A DNA stretch of 39,174 nt from Geofilum rhodophaeum (lineage in GTDB: Bacteria > Bacteroidota > Bacteroidia > Bacteroidales > Marinilabiliaceae). The stretch's first letter is position 1; the number at the start of each line of letters is the position of its first letter. Location: contig NZ_MWUJ01000022.1 of the NCBI RefSeq assembly GCF_002210225.1, forward strand, positions 1 to 39,174, given 5' to 3'. Below are positions 7,359-15,381 of the stretch, one piece after another. The notes below the pieces were generated by a model. The model saw only the letters and a list, made by a program, of their open reading frames with translations, had not been told where the DNA came from and did no database searches. Made by a program: the position numbers and the translations under genes.

Positions 7359-7432
7359 TACAAAGAAAAGTCATAAATCAAACAAGGGAAAAGGGCCTGA
7401 GGACTTTTTTTCTGAAATTTGTCTGTAACAGC

Positions 7433-8038
7433 ATGGAAGTGAAGAGCATTATATTCGATTTGGGTGGGGTGCTTGTCGACCTGGATATGTCTCTTACCCA
7501 TCGCGCCTTTCAGCATTTCTTTGGCGAAAGGGCGGTGGAGTTGGAGAATGGTTATTTGAAGAGTCGGCTTTTGCGTCGCTACGAAGTGGGGGCCATCGAT
7601 ACCGAAACTTTTTTGGGTGAATTGCAGCGCCTGGCGCCGGCAGTGAGCAAGGCGGCCATTGTGGAAGCCTGGAATGCAATGTTGCTGGGTATTCCCGAAA
7701 GACGTTTGCGCATGCTCGAGAAGCTGGGAGAGCGGTACCGGCTGTTTGTGCTCAGCAACACCAATGCCTTGCATGAGGCTTGTTTCGAGAAAATGGCGCC
7801 CGGTTATGAGAAGTTTAGCGGTCTTTTTGAGAAGGCCTATTATTCGCATCACCTGGGAACGCGAAAGCCCGAGTTGGAGATTTATCAGAAGGTGTTGCAG
7901 CAAAGCAGCTTAAAGCCAGAAGAGACGCTCTTTGTCGATGACCTGGCCGACAATGTGCAAGCGGCACAAAAACTCAGGCTCCAAACCCTGCTGATTGAGC
8001 CGGGTCTGGAGCCTGCAGAATATTTTCAAAACTGGTAG
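7433..8038 (+). CDS. HAD-superfamily phosphatase, YihX-like
   Basis: A 201-residue HAD subfamily IA hydrolase. The ATG at 7433 is chosen because motif I follows directly (IIFDLGGVLVDLD, nucleophile Asp9); earlier in-frame starts overlap the tRNA. Motif II is FVLSNTNA, motif III the Lys in GTRKPELEIY, and motif IV FVDDLADNVQAA. Residue +2 after the nucleophile is Gly rather than the usual Asp acid/base, a feature shared with YihX (glucose-1-phosphate phosphatase) and related enzymes. The substrate is not deducible. The stop codon lies 1 bp from the convergent SPOR lipoprotein gene. Confidence 0.85.
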   Translation: MEVKSIIFDLGGVLVDLDMSLTHRAFQHFFGERAVELENGYLKSRLLRRYEVGAIDTETFLGELQRLAPAVSKAAIVEAWNAMLLGIPERRLRMLEKLGERYRLFVLSNTNALHEACFEKMAPGYEKFSGLFEKAYYSHHLGTRKPELEIYQKVLQQSSLKPEETLFVDDLADNVQAAQKLRLQTLLIEPGLEPAEYFQNW

Positions 8039-8039
8039 T

Positions 8040-8462
8040 TTATTTCTTTACCAAGAGCCAGACCCCTTCCTTGCCGGGGGTGTTTCGCTCGGCTTCGAGG
8101 TTGTTGAGTGCTTCCTTCCACGAGCTGTACGCTTGGTAAGAAACCCTGTAGAACTCGTTATTGGGGCCATGTTGGCGGTGAATAATCTCTGAACTGAAGC
8201 CTTGGTTGGCCAATTCCTTTTGGTATTTTTCGGCATTGGCGTATTCCTGAAAACTTCCTGAAATCAGAAAATATTTGTCTGGTTCAACAGGTTCGGCATA
8301 AACCACTTCTTCCTGCACAGGGGCGACCTCCACGGTATCCTGAGGTTCAGCAACCACCTCAGCTTTTGGTGCCGGTGGCGGAGGTGGCGGGGCTTGCTTT
8401 TTTTCTTTACAGGCTGCACCTAAAAACAGGACTACAGCACTCATTAAAAAAATACGTTTCAT
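8040..8462 (-). CDS. SPOR-domain lipoprotein
   Basis: A 140-residue exported lipoprotein. The signal peptide ends in lipobox LGAAC (Cys18), followed by a proline tract (APPPPPPAPK) and an acidic Val/Glu linker to about residue 60. A SPOR domain occupies residues 62-138 (YFLISGSFQEYANAEKYQKELANQGF ... FYRVSYQAYSSWKEALNNLE). SPOR domains bind denuded septal peptidoglycan glycans, so the protein probably works at division sites or in the cell wall. It is convergent with the HAD gene. Confidence 0.85.
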   Translation of the reverse strand: MKRIFLMSAVVLFLGAACKEKKQAPPPPPPAPKAEVVAEPQDTVEVAPVQEEVVYAEPVEPDKYFLISGSFQEYANAEKYQKELANQGFSSEIIHRQHGPNNEFYRVSYQAYSSWKEALNNLEAERNTPGKEGVWLLVKK

Positions 8463-8582
8463 CAGCTTTTTATTCTTTTAAGCAGTAATAAAGTGCAAGA
8501 TAGAATAAATTTTCTGTAAAAGTCAAGTTTTTGAACGGTTCGGCACAGTTTTACCTGAATGAAAACCATGGCGGCTTCGGGT

Positions 8583-9689
8583 TTAGACCTCGCCTGAGTC
8601 TCCTTCACCAGGTTCGGTCTCTTCCTGCTCTACTTCTTCTTTTTCGAGCTTCAATTGATAGCGTATGCCCTCTTGCAAGCTGACAAGGCGCAGATACAGA
8701 AAGCCGCTGGGCGTTTTCAAACCCTCATAAACAAAAGCTTCATCCTCCTGGCCTTCCTCAATACGCCTGCTGTCCGCTTCAAAGTGCTCGCTGTCGGGGC
8801 GGGTAGCCACCCAAAGCTGCACATAGCGCATAAATTCCTGGGGGAGCAGCTGATGGTCGTAACTGGCTTCCAGGACAGTAATGGTGAGTCGGTAGGAGGC
8901 CGCCGTGTCTGTTTTTAAAAAGTAATAGCTTTCAGCCAATGGTGGATTGCCGAGCGTTTCGGGGTATTCCAGGGTAGCTTCCAGATTCTGATTAAGATCT
9001 TCTTCTGTTATACCGAGTGGGTTGAGCAGGCTGCCTTCCGGTGCTTCCGGATCGTGGAACTCTGCTTCATAATCTACATATTCACTTTTTCCGTCTTCCG
9101 GGTCTTCTTCCTCTTCTTCCTCGGGTATGTTGTTCAGTTCAATGCGTTCCAGCGTCCATTCCTGCAGCTTCTCGCCAATTGTAATTTCCAGTTTCAGACC
9201 AGTTGCACTCAGCAGCAATATTTCCGCTGTTGTGGTGTCCTCGCTGGCCGCAATAAAGGTCAGCTCACTCCCCTTTCGCAGGTAGCTGCCGCTGGATAAA
9301 CCTTGTTCCACGCCCTCGCTGCGCGAAAAATAGCTGTAAGTAGTGCTCTTCAGGTCGAGGTAGGTGCCGTCTTCCAATTCCCGGGTGGATTCTTCCGTTT
9401 CCCCGGTCTGCTCGTTTTCCCCGTTTTTTAATGGGGCAGCCCCCTGGGGCGTTCCTTCTTCTCCCTCAGTTGTTTCTTCTCCCTCGGCAGAATCCTCCTC
9501 TGTGGGCTCCTCAACAGCAGGCTCCTCTTCTTCCGGCATTGTAATTGTCAGGGTGTCGGTAATTGCCCAGAGGCCCTCCAAAGGGATGGGGGTTTTTTCG
9601 CTATCGCTGCCGCTGCAGCCAAAAACCAGCAGGGACAGCAACAGTACACCTGCAATTATTTGGAAAGTGAAAATCGATTTTGTTGACAT
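8583..9689 (-). CDS. acidic lipoprotein of unknown function, copy 2
   Basis: A 368-residue lipoprotein: signal peptide with lipobox VFGC (Cys25), then LEGLWAITDTLTI. A Glu-rich low-complexity block follows (residues about 50-105, rich in EE, EG and TEG). The central β-rich part (TYLDLKSTTYSYFSRSEG ... LEITIGEKLQEWTLERIE) recalls lipocalin-like folds. A second acidic spacer (NIPEEEEEEDPEDG) precedes a C-terminal domain of about 160 residues, and the protein ends with an acidic tail. It is a paralogue of the gene immediately upstream, 24 bp away, with the same domain order. I do not recognise a named family; surface exposure is inferred. Confidence 0.7.
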   Translation of the reverse strand: MSTKSIFTFQIIAGVLLLSLLVFGCSGSDSEKTPIPLEGLWAITDTLTITMPEEEEPAVEEPTEEDSAEGEETTEGEEGTPQGAAPLKNGENEQTGETEESTRELEDGTYLDLKSTTYSYFSRSEGVEQGLSSGSYLRKGSELTFIAASEDTTTAEILLLSATGLKLEITIGEKLQEWTLERIELNNIPEEEEEEDPEDGKSEYVDYEAEFHDPEAPEGSLLNPLGITEEDLNQNLEATLEYPETLGNPPLAESYYFLKTDTAASYRLTITVLEASYDHQLLPQEFMRYVQLWVATRPDSEHFEADSRRIEEGQEDEAFVYEGLKTPSGFLYLRLVSLQEGIRYQLKLEKEEVEQEETEPGEGDSGEV

Positions 9690-9713
9690 AGTTTTATTCT
9701 TATAATTAAGTGC

Positions 9714-10829
9714 TTAGGCTTCCGGCGTACCGGCTTCTTCCCCCTCATCGGCAGCTTCTTCCCCCTCATCAGCAGCTTCCTCTTCTTCCTCGAAGAGTGG
9801 CTCCACCCGAAGGCTTACGCTTAAGTCATCGACATAAGAGAACAGTTTTACGTAGAGACAGGAAGTTACCGGATACACATCGGCGGATTTTCCTGCCGCA
9901 TCCTCTTCATTGATGCGCAGGGGAGTAAAAAGATGGTATTCGGAGGCATAACCCTCAGACGCGCTCAATTCAAAATAGCGGAATGGAGATAAAACATTGG
10001 TGAATCCGGAATCGGAAGAAAAACCACTGATGCTGATGCGGTAGGGTTTGGCGGTTTTTACTTCCATATAAAATCTTGCTTCATAGCCGTTGTCGGCGCT
10101 TGTTGGACTAAGGTGTACCGTGGTGTCTTTGCCCAAAGTCAGCAGGTAAGGATTGGCTGTACTGCCCGGCACAGCTTCGGGGTTGTGGTTGGCCGAACAA
10201 TTGTTTTCGGGCAGCTCAGGAACCTCACCATCCTCTTCTTCCTCTTCGACAAAGGGATCGGAATTCATTTTTTCGAAGATATGCACAATCTCGAATTGCT
10301 CGGTTAGTCTGATCAAATAGAGGGTTTTGCGTTCGATGCTGTAGCCCACCGTCAGCAAGCTGCTGCTGGCAATATCAAAATTGATTTCGGTGCTGCTGTT
10401 CGAATAGGGCCGGTCAGCGTAGTGAAAGAGGGTGTCGGTGCTGCTCACTTCAAAAAAGTCGAAGCTGTTGGTTCCCAAACGCAGATAGGGCTGTTGCCCT
10501 TCTTCATCAGGATATACCTGAGAGCCGTCTTCCTCCCCCGGCTCGGCATCCAGAGCAGGGGCTCCGGAAGGAGCGCCGGAGTCGGTGGAGTCACCTTCTC
10601 CTTCTGTAGCGGTGTTTTCTTCTCCTTCCGATTCGTTGTTTTCTTCACCTTCCCCTGCAGGGACTTCGTTATTAATGGGGTTGTAGATCGTTTCCTTTAA
10701 AACCCACAAGCCCGGAAGGTCTTCGTGAACAATTTCATTTTTTGAATCACCGCCGCAGGAGGTCGTCAGCAGAAGAAACAAAAAAGCGCCCAAAACACTA
10801 TAGAAGTAAGGATTGTAAAGCTTTTGCAT
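9714..10829 (-). CDS. acidic lipoprotein of unknown function, copy 1
   Basis: A 371-residue lipoprotein with lipobox LTTSC (Cys25). The mature start LPGLWVLKETIYNP parallels LEGLWAITDTLTI of the downstream paralogue. A Glu/Gly/Ser-rich linker spans about residues 58-105. The β-rich domain (YLRLGTNSFDFFEVSSTDTLF ... SIERKTLYLIRLTEQFEIVHIFE) is followed by EEEEEDGE. Next is a C-terminal domain containing NPYLLTLGKDTTVHL and YRISISGFSSDSG, and then an acidic repeat tail. The two genes form one leftward operon. Function is unknown; the tandem pair and the repeated acidic linkers are the main visible features. Confidence 0.7.
   Translation of the reverse strand: MQKLYNPYFYSVLGAFLFLLLTTSCGGDSKNEIVHEDLPGLWVLKETIYNPINNEVPAGEGEENNESEGEENTATEGEGDSTDSGAPSGAPALDAEPGEEDGSQVYPDEEGQQPYLRLGTNSFDFFEVSSTDTLFHYADRPYSNSSTEINFDIASSSLLTVGYSIERKTLYLIRLTEQFEIVHIFEKMNSDPFVEEEEEDGEVPELPENNCSANHNPEAVPGSTANPYLLTLGKDTTVHLSPTSADNGYEARFYMEVKTAKPYRISISGFSSDSGFTNVLSPFRYFELSASEGYASEYHLFTPLRINEEDAAGKSADVYPVTSCLYVKLFSYVDDLSVSLRVEPLFEEEEEAADEGEEAADEGEEAGTPEA
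9733..9774 (-). repeat. 21-bp tandem repeat coding EEAADEG
   Basis: A 21-bp unit occurs twice in direct succession (9733-9753 and 9754-9774) with a single base difference. In the protein it gives two copies of an acidic heptad at the C-terminal end of the lipoprotein. This is a likely slippage-prone length variant. Confidence 0.75.
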
Positions 10830-10874
10830 AATGATTTTTTGTTAAAATTTGGGTTGTGCTTAAAGGCAGGTCAA

Positions 10875-10907
10875 ACACCCGGGTGCAGTCCACGCCCGGG
10901 CTGTGTT
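10875..10907. terminator. hairpin between the PiT gene and the lipoproteins
   Basis: CCCGGG (878-883 of this 10-kb block, i.e. 10878-10883) pairs with CCCGGG at 10895-10900. It is extended by ACA/TGT across one bulged base, with an 11-nt loop. It lies 60 bp beyond the phosphate transporter stop on the leftward strand. Only a short T run follows, so terminator strength is uncertain. Confidence 0.45.
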
Positions 10908-10966
10908 ACGAAATTATTGTTTAAAAGTTCTGTTTTTCGGCTAAAATACCGGCCTGGTCGCCCGCT

Positions 10967-13249
10967 TTATGTACGTGGAGCCGCTGGTGTTTGCAGGTAA
11001 AAGTCGCGCAGCGATTGAAACACGTTGTAGCCGTACAACAAAATGTTTTTACTTTCTCCCAGCACCTCCATGTAAATGACATTGACCCGGGTGCGCCCCT
11101 CTCCGTCGCGAATGCGCCGGAGCTGGTCCAGCCTGAAATCCTCCAATAATTGCATCAGGGTGCTTTGTTTGTTTTTCAGTTCACCCAGGGCGTCGAAGCG
11201 TTTTTCCTTTTCGTAGTGTACCAAAAAGTGAATAAAGGCCGAGAGTTCTTCCAACACCGTATTCAAATCTTGTTGCTGGGCCGTAGTGAGTCCCCTGTGC
11301 TGATTGTCGAGGTGTCTGAATATGGGTGGACCTATAATAACTAAGGTGTTGGCCAGTTCGCTCAAATAGTCGAGGGCTTGAACAAAGAGATGGCCCGTAT
11401 CCTGAACCTCAGCCGGCAGTTTGCTGTAGGCCCTGAATAATTCGGTTTTGTAGCTTTTGAGTGCCTCCTGCAGATCGCCGCTTTTATCCATGGCCTCCCT
11501 GACCTGCCTGTGATCTTCCTTAATGAGGCCATTGATCAGCATGAAATAGATTTTTGAAATCTCCAGGAGCTGCCTGCGAATTTTTTCTCTGCCGGTTTCG
11601 CGCAGCCAACCGATGCCCTCCATTTTCTCGTGGCGGAAACTTTCATGTCGCAATTTGTCGCGCCGCACCTTTTCGCGGTGGTAGCGTCCGGTGCGCCAAA
11701 GCATCACGGCTACTGCAGCGGTCAGCAACAGGGCCACGGGCCATCCGCCGTAAAACAGGGCCAGACTAAAGACAAAGGCCCCTAAAAAGGCTGCACAAGC
11801 CGTTATGAACCAGCCCCCCAGAATGGACAATACGCCGGCCAAGCGGTAAACCGCACTTTCTCTGCCCCAGGCCTGATCGGCGAAGGAAGTCCCCATAGCC
11901 ACCATAAATACCACGAAGGTGGTCGAAAGCGGGAAACGCAAATAGGTGCCCAGGGAAATCAACAGGCTTGCGATGACCAGGTTCACCGAAGCGCGCACCA
12001 TGTCGAAGGAAGTTACTTCATTGCCCTGGCCAGGTCGCTCAAGCTCAAGTTGCGGCGGGGCCGAAAAGCGAGCAGACACAAATTGGTGAAGTCCCCGGGG
12101 GAGACGGGCTGTAGTTTTCTCATACATAGTGAGAAAGCTGCGCACCATCTTGCGCGAGAGCGGAGAAGGCTCAAAATGCTCACGGCCGGCCGTCTGGCGA
12201 CCCAGGTAGACCTCTGTTTCGGTGACCGACTGCAATTTGCGCGAGCGAAACAGGGTGAGGATCATGACCAGGGCGGCTGCCGCAAAAAAGGACATATATA
12301 CCCAATCGGTAAAATAGTGGGCGCGTATCCAGTCGTTGGTCAGGAAAGTCAGGGGAAAAGCATCGTAAACTGCTTCCGGTGTTTTACTGAATACCTTCAG
12401 GCTCTCGATGCCTGTGAGCGGAAGCCCTATGAAATTAACCAGATCGTTGGCGGCAAATGAAAGCGCCAGGGCAAAGGTGCCAAAAATCACCACCAGTCGT
12501 GGAATGTCCAGGTGAAAAAGCATGGCCAGTCCGTACAGAAGAGAAAAAGCAACAACAAAGCTGGCCCCCAACAGGGTCCAGCTGCCCAGGGCGCCAATAC
12601 TCATAAAGTTCTCTTCAAAGAAAATGCCGCCCATCCCTTTTTTGAGTACCATAAAGAGCAGGGTGGTGATGGCCAGGGCGCCAAAGAGGGCAAACAGCAG
12701 GCGGTAGCGACCGGTATGGCGGAAAGAAAAAACCAGACGGGTGAAGAATTGCGCCGCCGCGCCCAAAAGAAAAGCCAGAAAAATGGAGATAAGTATACCG
12801 GCAAAAATCAGAAAGATGCCGTCGGCATTGATCAGTCGGGCATAATGGTCGCCCGTTCCGCTGCGACCCAGCATAATGGCCAGGGCTCCGCCGAGTAAGC
12901 CAAATACCAGGGCCAGCGTGGTCGAAGTGGGGAAACCAATGGTGTTGTAGGCATCTATCAGCAGGATGTTGGCCAAAATTACACCCACAAAAATGATGAG
13001 CAATTCGTGCAGCATAAAATGTTCGGGATGAATGACCCCACTGCGCGCCACCTCCATCATACCCCCCGAAAAGAAAACCCCCACCAGCAGTCCGACACTC
13101 GAAACCCAGAGAATGGTTTTGCGCTTGGCTACCCGCGAACCCATGGCCGAGTTCAGGAAGTTGACGGCATCGTTGGACACCCCCACCACCAGGTGGTAGG
13201 CTGCTAAAAGAATCAGCAATAGCACAACAAGGCCAAGGAGTACAGACAT
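10967..13249 (-). CDS. pit: PiT-family inorganic phosphate transporter with PhoU-like tail
   Basis: A 760-residue inner-membrane protein. The N-terminal signature GVSNDAVNFLNSAMGSRVAKRKT and a second copy, FAANDLVNFIGLPLTGIES (residues about 264-283), are the paired motifs of PiT/Pho4 cation-phosphate symporters. IGFPTSTTLALVFGLLGG and LRFPLSTTFVVFMVAMGTS are the matching repeats. About a dozen membrane helices extend to residue 510 or so. The remaining 240 residues are soluble and helical, in the style of PhoU/DUF47, probably a regulatory tail. It is divergent from the PhoR-like kinase gene. A perfect -7 box TATTTTTG lies at 13276-13269 and a putative Pho box further upstream, so phosphate-dependent control is likely. 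Confidence 0.9.
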   Translation of the reverse strand: MSVLLGLVVLLLILLAAYHLVVGVSNDAVNFLNSAMGSRVAKRKTILWVSSVGLLVGVFFSGGMMEVARSGVIHPEHFMLHELLIIFVGVILANILLIDAYNTIGFPTSTTLALVFGLLGGALAIMLGRSGTGDHYARLINADGIFLIFAGILISIFLAFLLGAAAQFFTRLVFSFRHTGRYRLLFALFGALAITTLLFMVLKKGMGGIFFEENFMSIGALGSWTLLGASFVVAFSLLYGLAMLFHLDIPRLVVIFGTFALALSFAANDLVNFIGLPLTGIESLKVFSKTPEAVYDAFPLTFLTNDWIRAHYFTDWVYMSFFAAAALVMILTLFRSRKLQSVTETEVYLGRQTAGREHFEPSPLSRKMVRSFLTMYEKTTARLPRGLHQFVSARFSAPPQLELERPGQGNEVTSFDMVRASVNLVIASLLISLGTYLRFPLSTTFVVFMVAMGTSFADQAWGRESAVYRLAGVLSILGGWFITACAAFLGAFVFSLALFYGGWPVALLLTAAVAVMLWRTGRYHREKVRRDKLRHESFRHEKMEGIGWLRETGREKIRRQLLEISKIYFMLINGLIKEDHRQVREAMDKSGDLQEALKSYKTELFRAYSKLPAEVQDTGHLFVQALDYLSELANTLVIIGPPIFRHLDNQHRGLTTAQQQDLNTVLEELSAFIHFLVHYEKEKRFDALGELKNKQSTLMQLLEDFRLDQLRRIRDGEGRTRVNVIYMEVLGESKNILLYGYNVFQSLRDFYLQTPAAPRT

Positions 13250-13268
13250 TCCAATGCAATTTAGTCCT

Positions 13269-13276
13269 CAAAAATA
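13269..13276 (-). promoter_or_regulatory. -7 box of the phosphate transporter gene
   Basis: Read leftward this is TATTTTTG, a perfect match to TAnnTTTG, ending 19 bp before the start codon of the transporter. No convincing -33 TTG box precedes it, which fits activator dependence from the upstream Pho-like box. Confidence 0.6.
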
Positions 13277-13307
13277 AGCTTTCGAAAGTTCAGAATGAAA
13301 CGGTTTA

Positions 13308-13326
13308 ATGTTAAGTTTAGGTTATA
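13308..13326 (-). promoter_or_regulatory. putative Pho box facing the phosphate transporter
   Basis: Read leftward: TATAACCTAAACTTAACAT, two half-sites (TATAACC and CTTAACA) 11 bp apart, the spacing used by PhoB dimers. The same CTTAACAT octamer with an 11-bp upstream half-site recurs at 13387-13405, 19764-19782 and 24602-24620. The box is 31 bp upstream of the -7 box. Confidence 0.6.
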
Positions 13327-13386
13327 ATTTTGTGCATGCCCCTTCATCTTGTTTTTTCATTAAGTTTGTATTCAGGATATTAGTCT

Positions 13387-13405
13387 GTTTACACAGACTT
13401 AACAT
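13387..13405 (+). promoter_or_regulatory. putative Pho box facing the kinase gene
   Basis: GTTTACACAGACTTAACAT on the plus strand: half-sites GTTTACA and CTTAACA, 11 bp apart. It lies 44 bp upstream of a perfect -7 box TAATTTTG (13450-13457), suggesting autoregulation of the two-component operon. The first half-site is the weakest of the set. Confidence 0.5.
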
Positions 13406-13449
13406 GCTTGGCCAGTTGAACAAAGTACAGAAGACATGCTTTTTTGGTT

Positions 13450-13457
13450 TAATTTTG
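13450..13457 (+). promoter_or_regulatory. -7 box of the PhoR/PhoB-like operon
   Basis: TAATTTTG matches TAnnTTTG perfectly and ends 32 bp before the kinase ATG at 13490. A second copy of TAATTTTG occurs at 13325-13332, directly adjacent to the leftward Pho box, and could be an alternative start. Neither copy has a clear TTG box at the usual distance. Confidence 0.55.
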
Positions 13458-13489
13458 TTCGTATCAGGAATTAAAAGAAACACTAGTAA

Positions 13490-14521
13490 ATGAAACCCGT
13501 CGCACCGCAGCGCATTGCCGGATACATCACCCTCAGTTTTTTGGTGTTGGCCATCGCCTTTTTGTTGGTAAGCACTTTGTTCGACAACGGATGGTTGGCC
13601 TTGCTCATCAGTATTCCGGTTTTTACCGTGCTGATCTTCTACCTGGTGAACTATTTCATCAATGCCTTCATCTACGCTAAAATAAAGCCCATTTACAAGA
13701 CCATTCATAACTTCAAGCCCTCTTTAAAGAGCGTATCGGCGCTGAAGGAAGATGTGTTTTCGGAAGTGAACCGTGAGGTGGGAGAGTGGATGAAGGGACA
13801 GATTCAGGAAGTACAGCAGCTGCGACAGCTCGAGCAGTACCGCAAAGAGTACCTTGGTAATGTGTCGCACGAGCTCAAAACACCCATCTTCAATATTCAG
13901 GGTTACATCATGACCCTGCTCGACGGGGGACTCGAGGACCCCAACATCAACAAGCTTTATTTGGAGCGGACCGAGAAGAGCATCGACCGCATGATTTCCA
14001 TCATCAGTGATTTGGAAGCCATTGCCAAGCTCGAATCCGGCGAACTGGAGATGGAAAAAGAGGTCTTCAACCTCTACCAGCTGATTGAAGACGTGTTTGA
14101 GCTGCAGGAAATCCGGGCACGCGATCGTAAAGTAGCCCTGCGTTTTGGTAAGTCACTCGATCGCCACACCATGGTGTTGGCCGACAAGCAGCGCATCTTT
14201 CAGGTGCTCAGCAATTTGGTGGTTAATGCCATTCATTACAGCAACGAGGGCGGCAACGCCACAGTAAGTTTCGACGATATGGACAAGCTGGTGTTGGTGC
14301 AGGTACGTGATTCCGGCGTCGGCATCCCCGCCGCCGAGCTGCCCCGCATATTTGAGCGTTTTTACCGGGTGGATAAGAGTCGCTCGCGCGAGCAGGGCGG
14401 TACCGGACTGGGACTGGCCATTGTTAAGCACATTATAGAAGCACACGGACAAACCATAAACGTCAGCAGTACGCCCGGCAAGGGCAGTTCTTTTACCTTC
14501 ACCCTCGAAAAAGCCCGTTAA
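13490..14521 (+). CDS. phoR: sensor histidine kinase, PhoR-like
   Basis: A 343-residue kinase. Two membrane helices (residues about 10-30 and 35-60) are joined by only a few residues, so there is no periplasmic sensor domain. Next come a helical linker, the DHp domain with phosphoacceptor His127 (NVSHELKTPIFNIQGY), and an ATPase domain with N box (LVVNAIHYS), G1 (DSGVGIP), F box (IFERFYRVDKSRS) and G2 (GGTGLGLAIVKHI). This small sensorless form is usual for PhoR of Bacteroidetes, which senses through partners such as PhoU or transporters. The gene is followed 20 bp later by its response regulator and is divergent from a PiT transporter, which supports the phosphate assignment. Confidence 0.85.
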   Translation: MKPVAPQRIAGYITLSFLVLAIAFLLVSTLFDNGWLALLISIPVFTVLIFYLVNYFINAFIYAKIKPIYKTIHNFKPSLKSVSALKEDVFSEVNREVGEWMKGQIQEVQQLRQLEQYRKEYLGNVSHELKTPIFNIQGYIMTLLDGGLEDPNINKLYLERTEKSIDRMISIISDLEAIAKLESGELEMEKEVFNLYQLIEDVFELQEIRARDRKVALRFGKSLDRHTMVLADKQRIFQVLSNLVVNAIHYSNEGGNATVSFDDMDKLVLVQVRDSGVGIPAAELPRIFERFYRVDKSRSREQGGTGLGLAIVKHIIEAHGQTINVSSTPGKGSSFTFTLEKAR

Positions 14522-14541
14522 ACCCCTAAAGATGATGCCTT

Positions 14542-15243
14542 ATGCAAGAAAACGAAAACTATAAAATATTGCTCGTAGACGACGAGCCCGACATCCTCGA
14601 ATTTTTGGCCTACAACCTCAAGAAGGAAGGATTTCAGGTACAAACCGCCCAAAACGGTCGTGAGGCCCTGAAAGTGGCCCAGGAGCAATTGCCCCATTTG
14701 ATTGTTTTGGATGTGATGATGCCCGGCATGGACGGGATAGAAACCTGTGAGGAAATCAAGAAGCAGCCCCAACTCCAAGACAGTCTCGTAGCCTTTTTGA
14801 CCGCCCGTGGGGAGGACTATTCACAAATCGCCGGCTTTGAGGCCGGCGCCGACGATTACATTGCCAAGCCCATCAAACCCAAGGTGCTCGTCTCTCGCGT
14901 ACGTGCCCTGCTCAAGCGCTTCAGGCCGGCCTCCGAAGGAGAGGCCGATGGCGGCAAAGGCCTTATTGTTATGGGTGAGCTCACCATCGACAGGGAGCGT
15001 TATGTGGTGCAGCTGAGGGACCAGGAACTCAATCTGCCTAAGAAAGAATTTGAACTCTTGCTTTTGTTGGCCTCTAAGCCCGATAAGGTGTTTACCCGCG
15101 ATGAGATTTACAACGCCGTGTGGGGCGATAACATCATCGTAGGCGATCGCACCATCGACGTCCACATCCGCAAACTCCGCGAAAAAATCGGTCAGGACCA
15201 CATCCGCACCATCAAGGGGGTAGGCTATAAATTTTTGGAGTAG
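14542..15243 (+). CDS. phoB: OmpR/PhoB-family response regulator
   Basis: A 233-residue regulator. The receiver domain (residues 7-122) has acidic residues Asp13 and Asp14, phosphoacceptor Asp57 (IVLDVMMPGMDG), Thr/Ala at the switch (FLTARGE) and Lys in AKPIKPK. A winged-helix DNA-binding domain follows (residues about 135-233, LPKKEFELLLLLASKPDKVFTRDEIYNAVWGD ... RTIDVHIRKLREKIG ... IKGVGYKF). PhoB-class regulators bind 11-bp direct repeats as dimers, and matching repeats occur in the neighbouring promoters. It is co-transcribed with the kinase and ends before a strong bidirectional terminator. Confidence 0.88.
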   Translation: MQENENYKILLVDDEPDILEFLAYNLKKEGFQVQTAQNGREALKVAQEQLPHLIVLDVMMPGMDGIETCEEIKKQPQLQDSLVAFLTARGEDYSQIAGFEAGADDYIAKPIKPKVLVSRVRALLKRFRPASEGEADGGKGLIVMGELTIDRERYVVQLRDQELNLPKKEFELLLLLASKPDKVFTRDEIYNAVWGDNIIVGDRTIDVHIRKLREKIGQDHIRTIKGVGYKFLE

Positions 15244-15308
15244 GAAGCCAACTATTTATTGTTTGGGTTGGTATTGCCGAAAGGAAGAAGTTTTTTTGGG
15301 ATAATAAG

Positions 15309-15345
15309 AAAAGGGCCTGTCGACAAACTGTCGACAGGCCCTTTT
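15309..15345. terminator. bidirectional intrinsic terminator
   Basis: A perfect 17-bp inverted repeat (15309-15325 and 15329-15345) with a 3-nt loop. The stem has A runs on the left and T runs on the right, so it ends transcription in both directions. It sits between the convergent response regulator and TonB receptor genes. Confidence 0.92.
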
Positions 15346-15381
15346 AGCTAAGTGATTCTGACTTAGGAACGCGGCTTTGTG

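Noticed and set aside
12615-13271. 218-codon leftward frame overlapping the PiT gene in another frame
   Set aside because: The PiT frame carries the family motifs without interruption, so the alternative frame is not needed to explain a frameshift.
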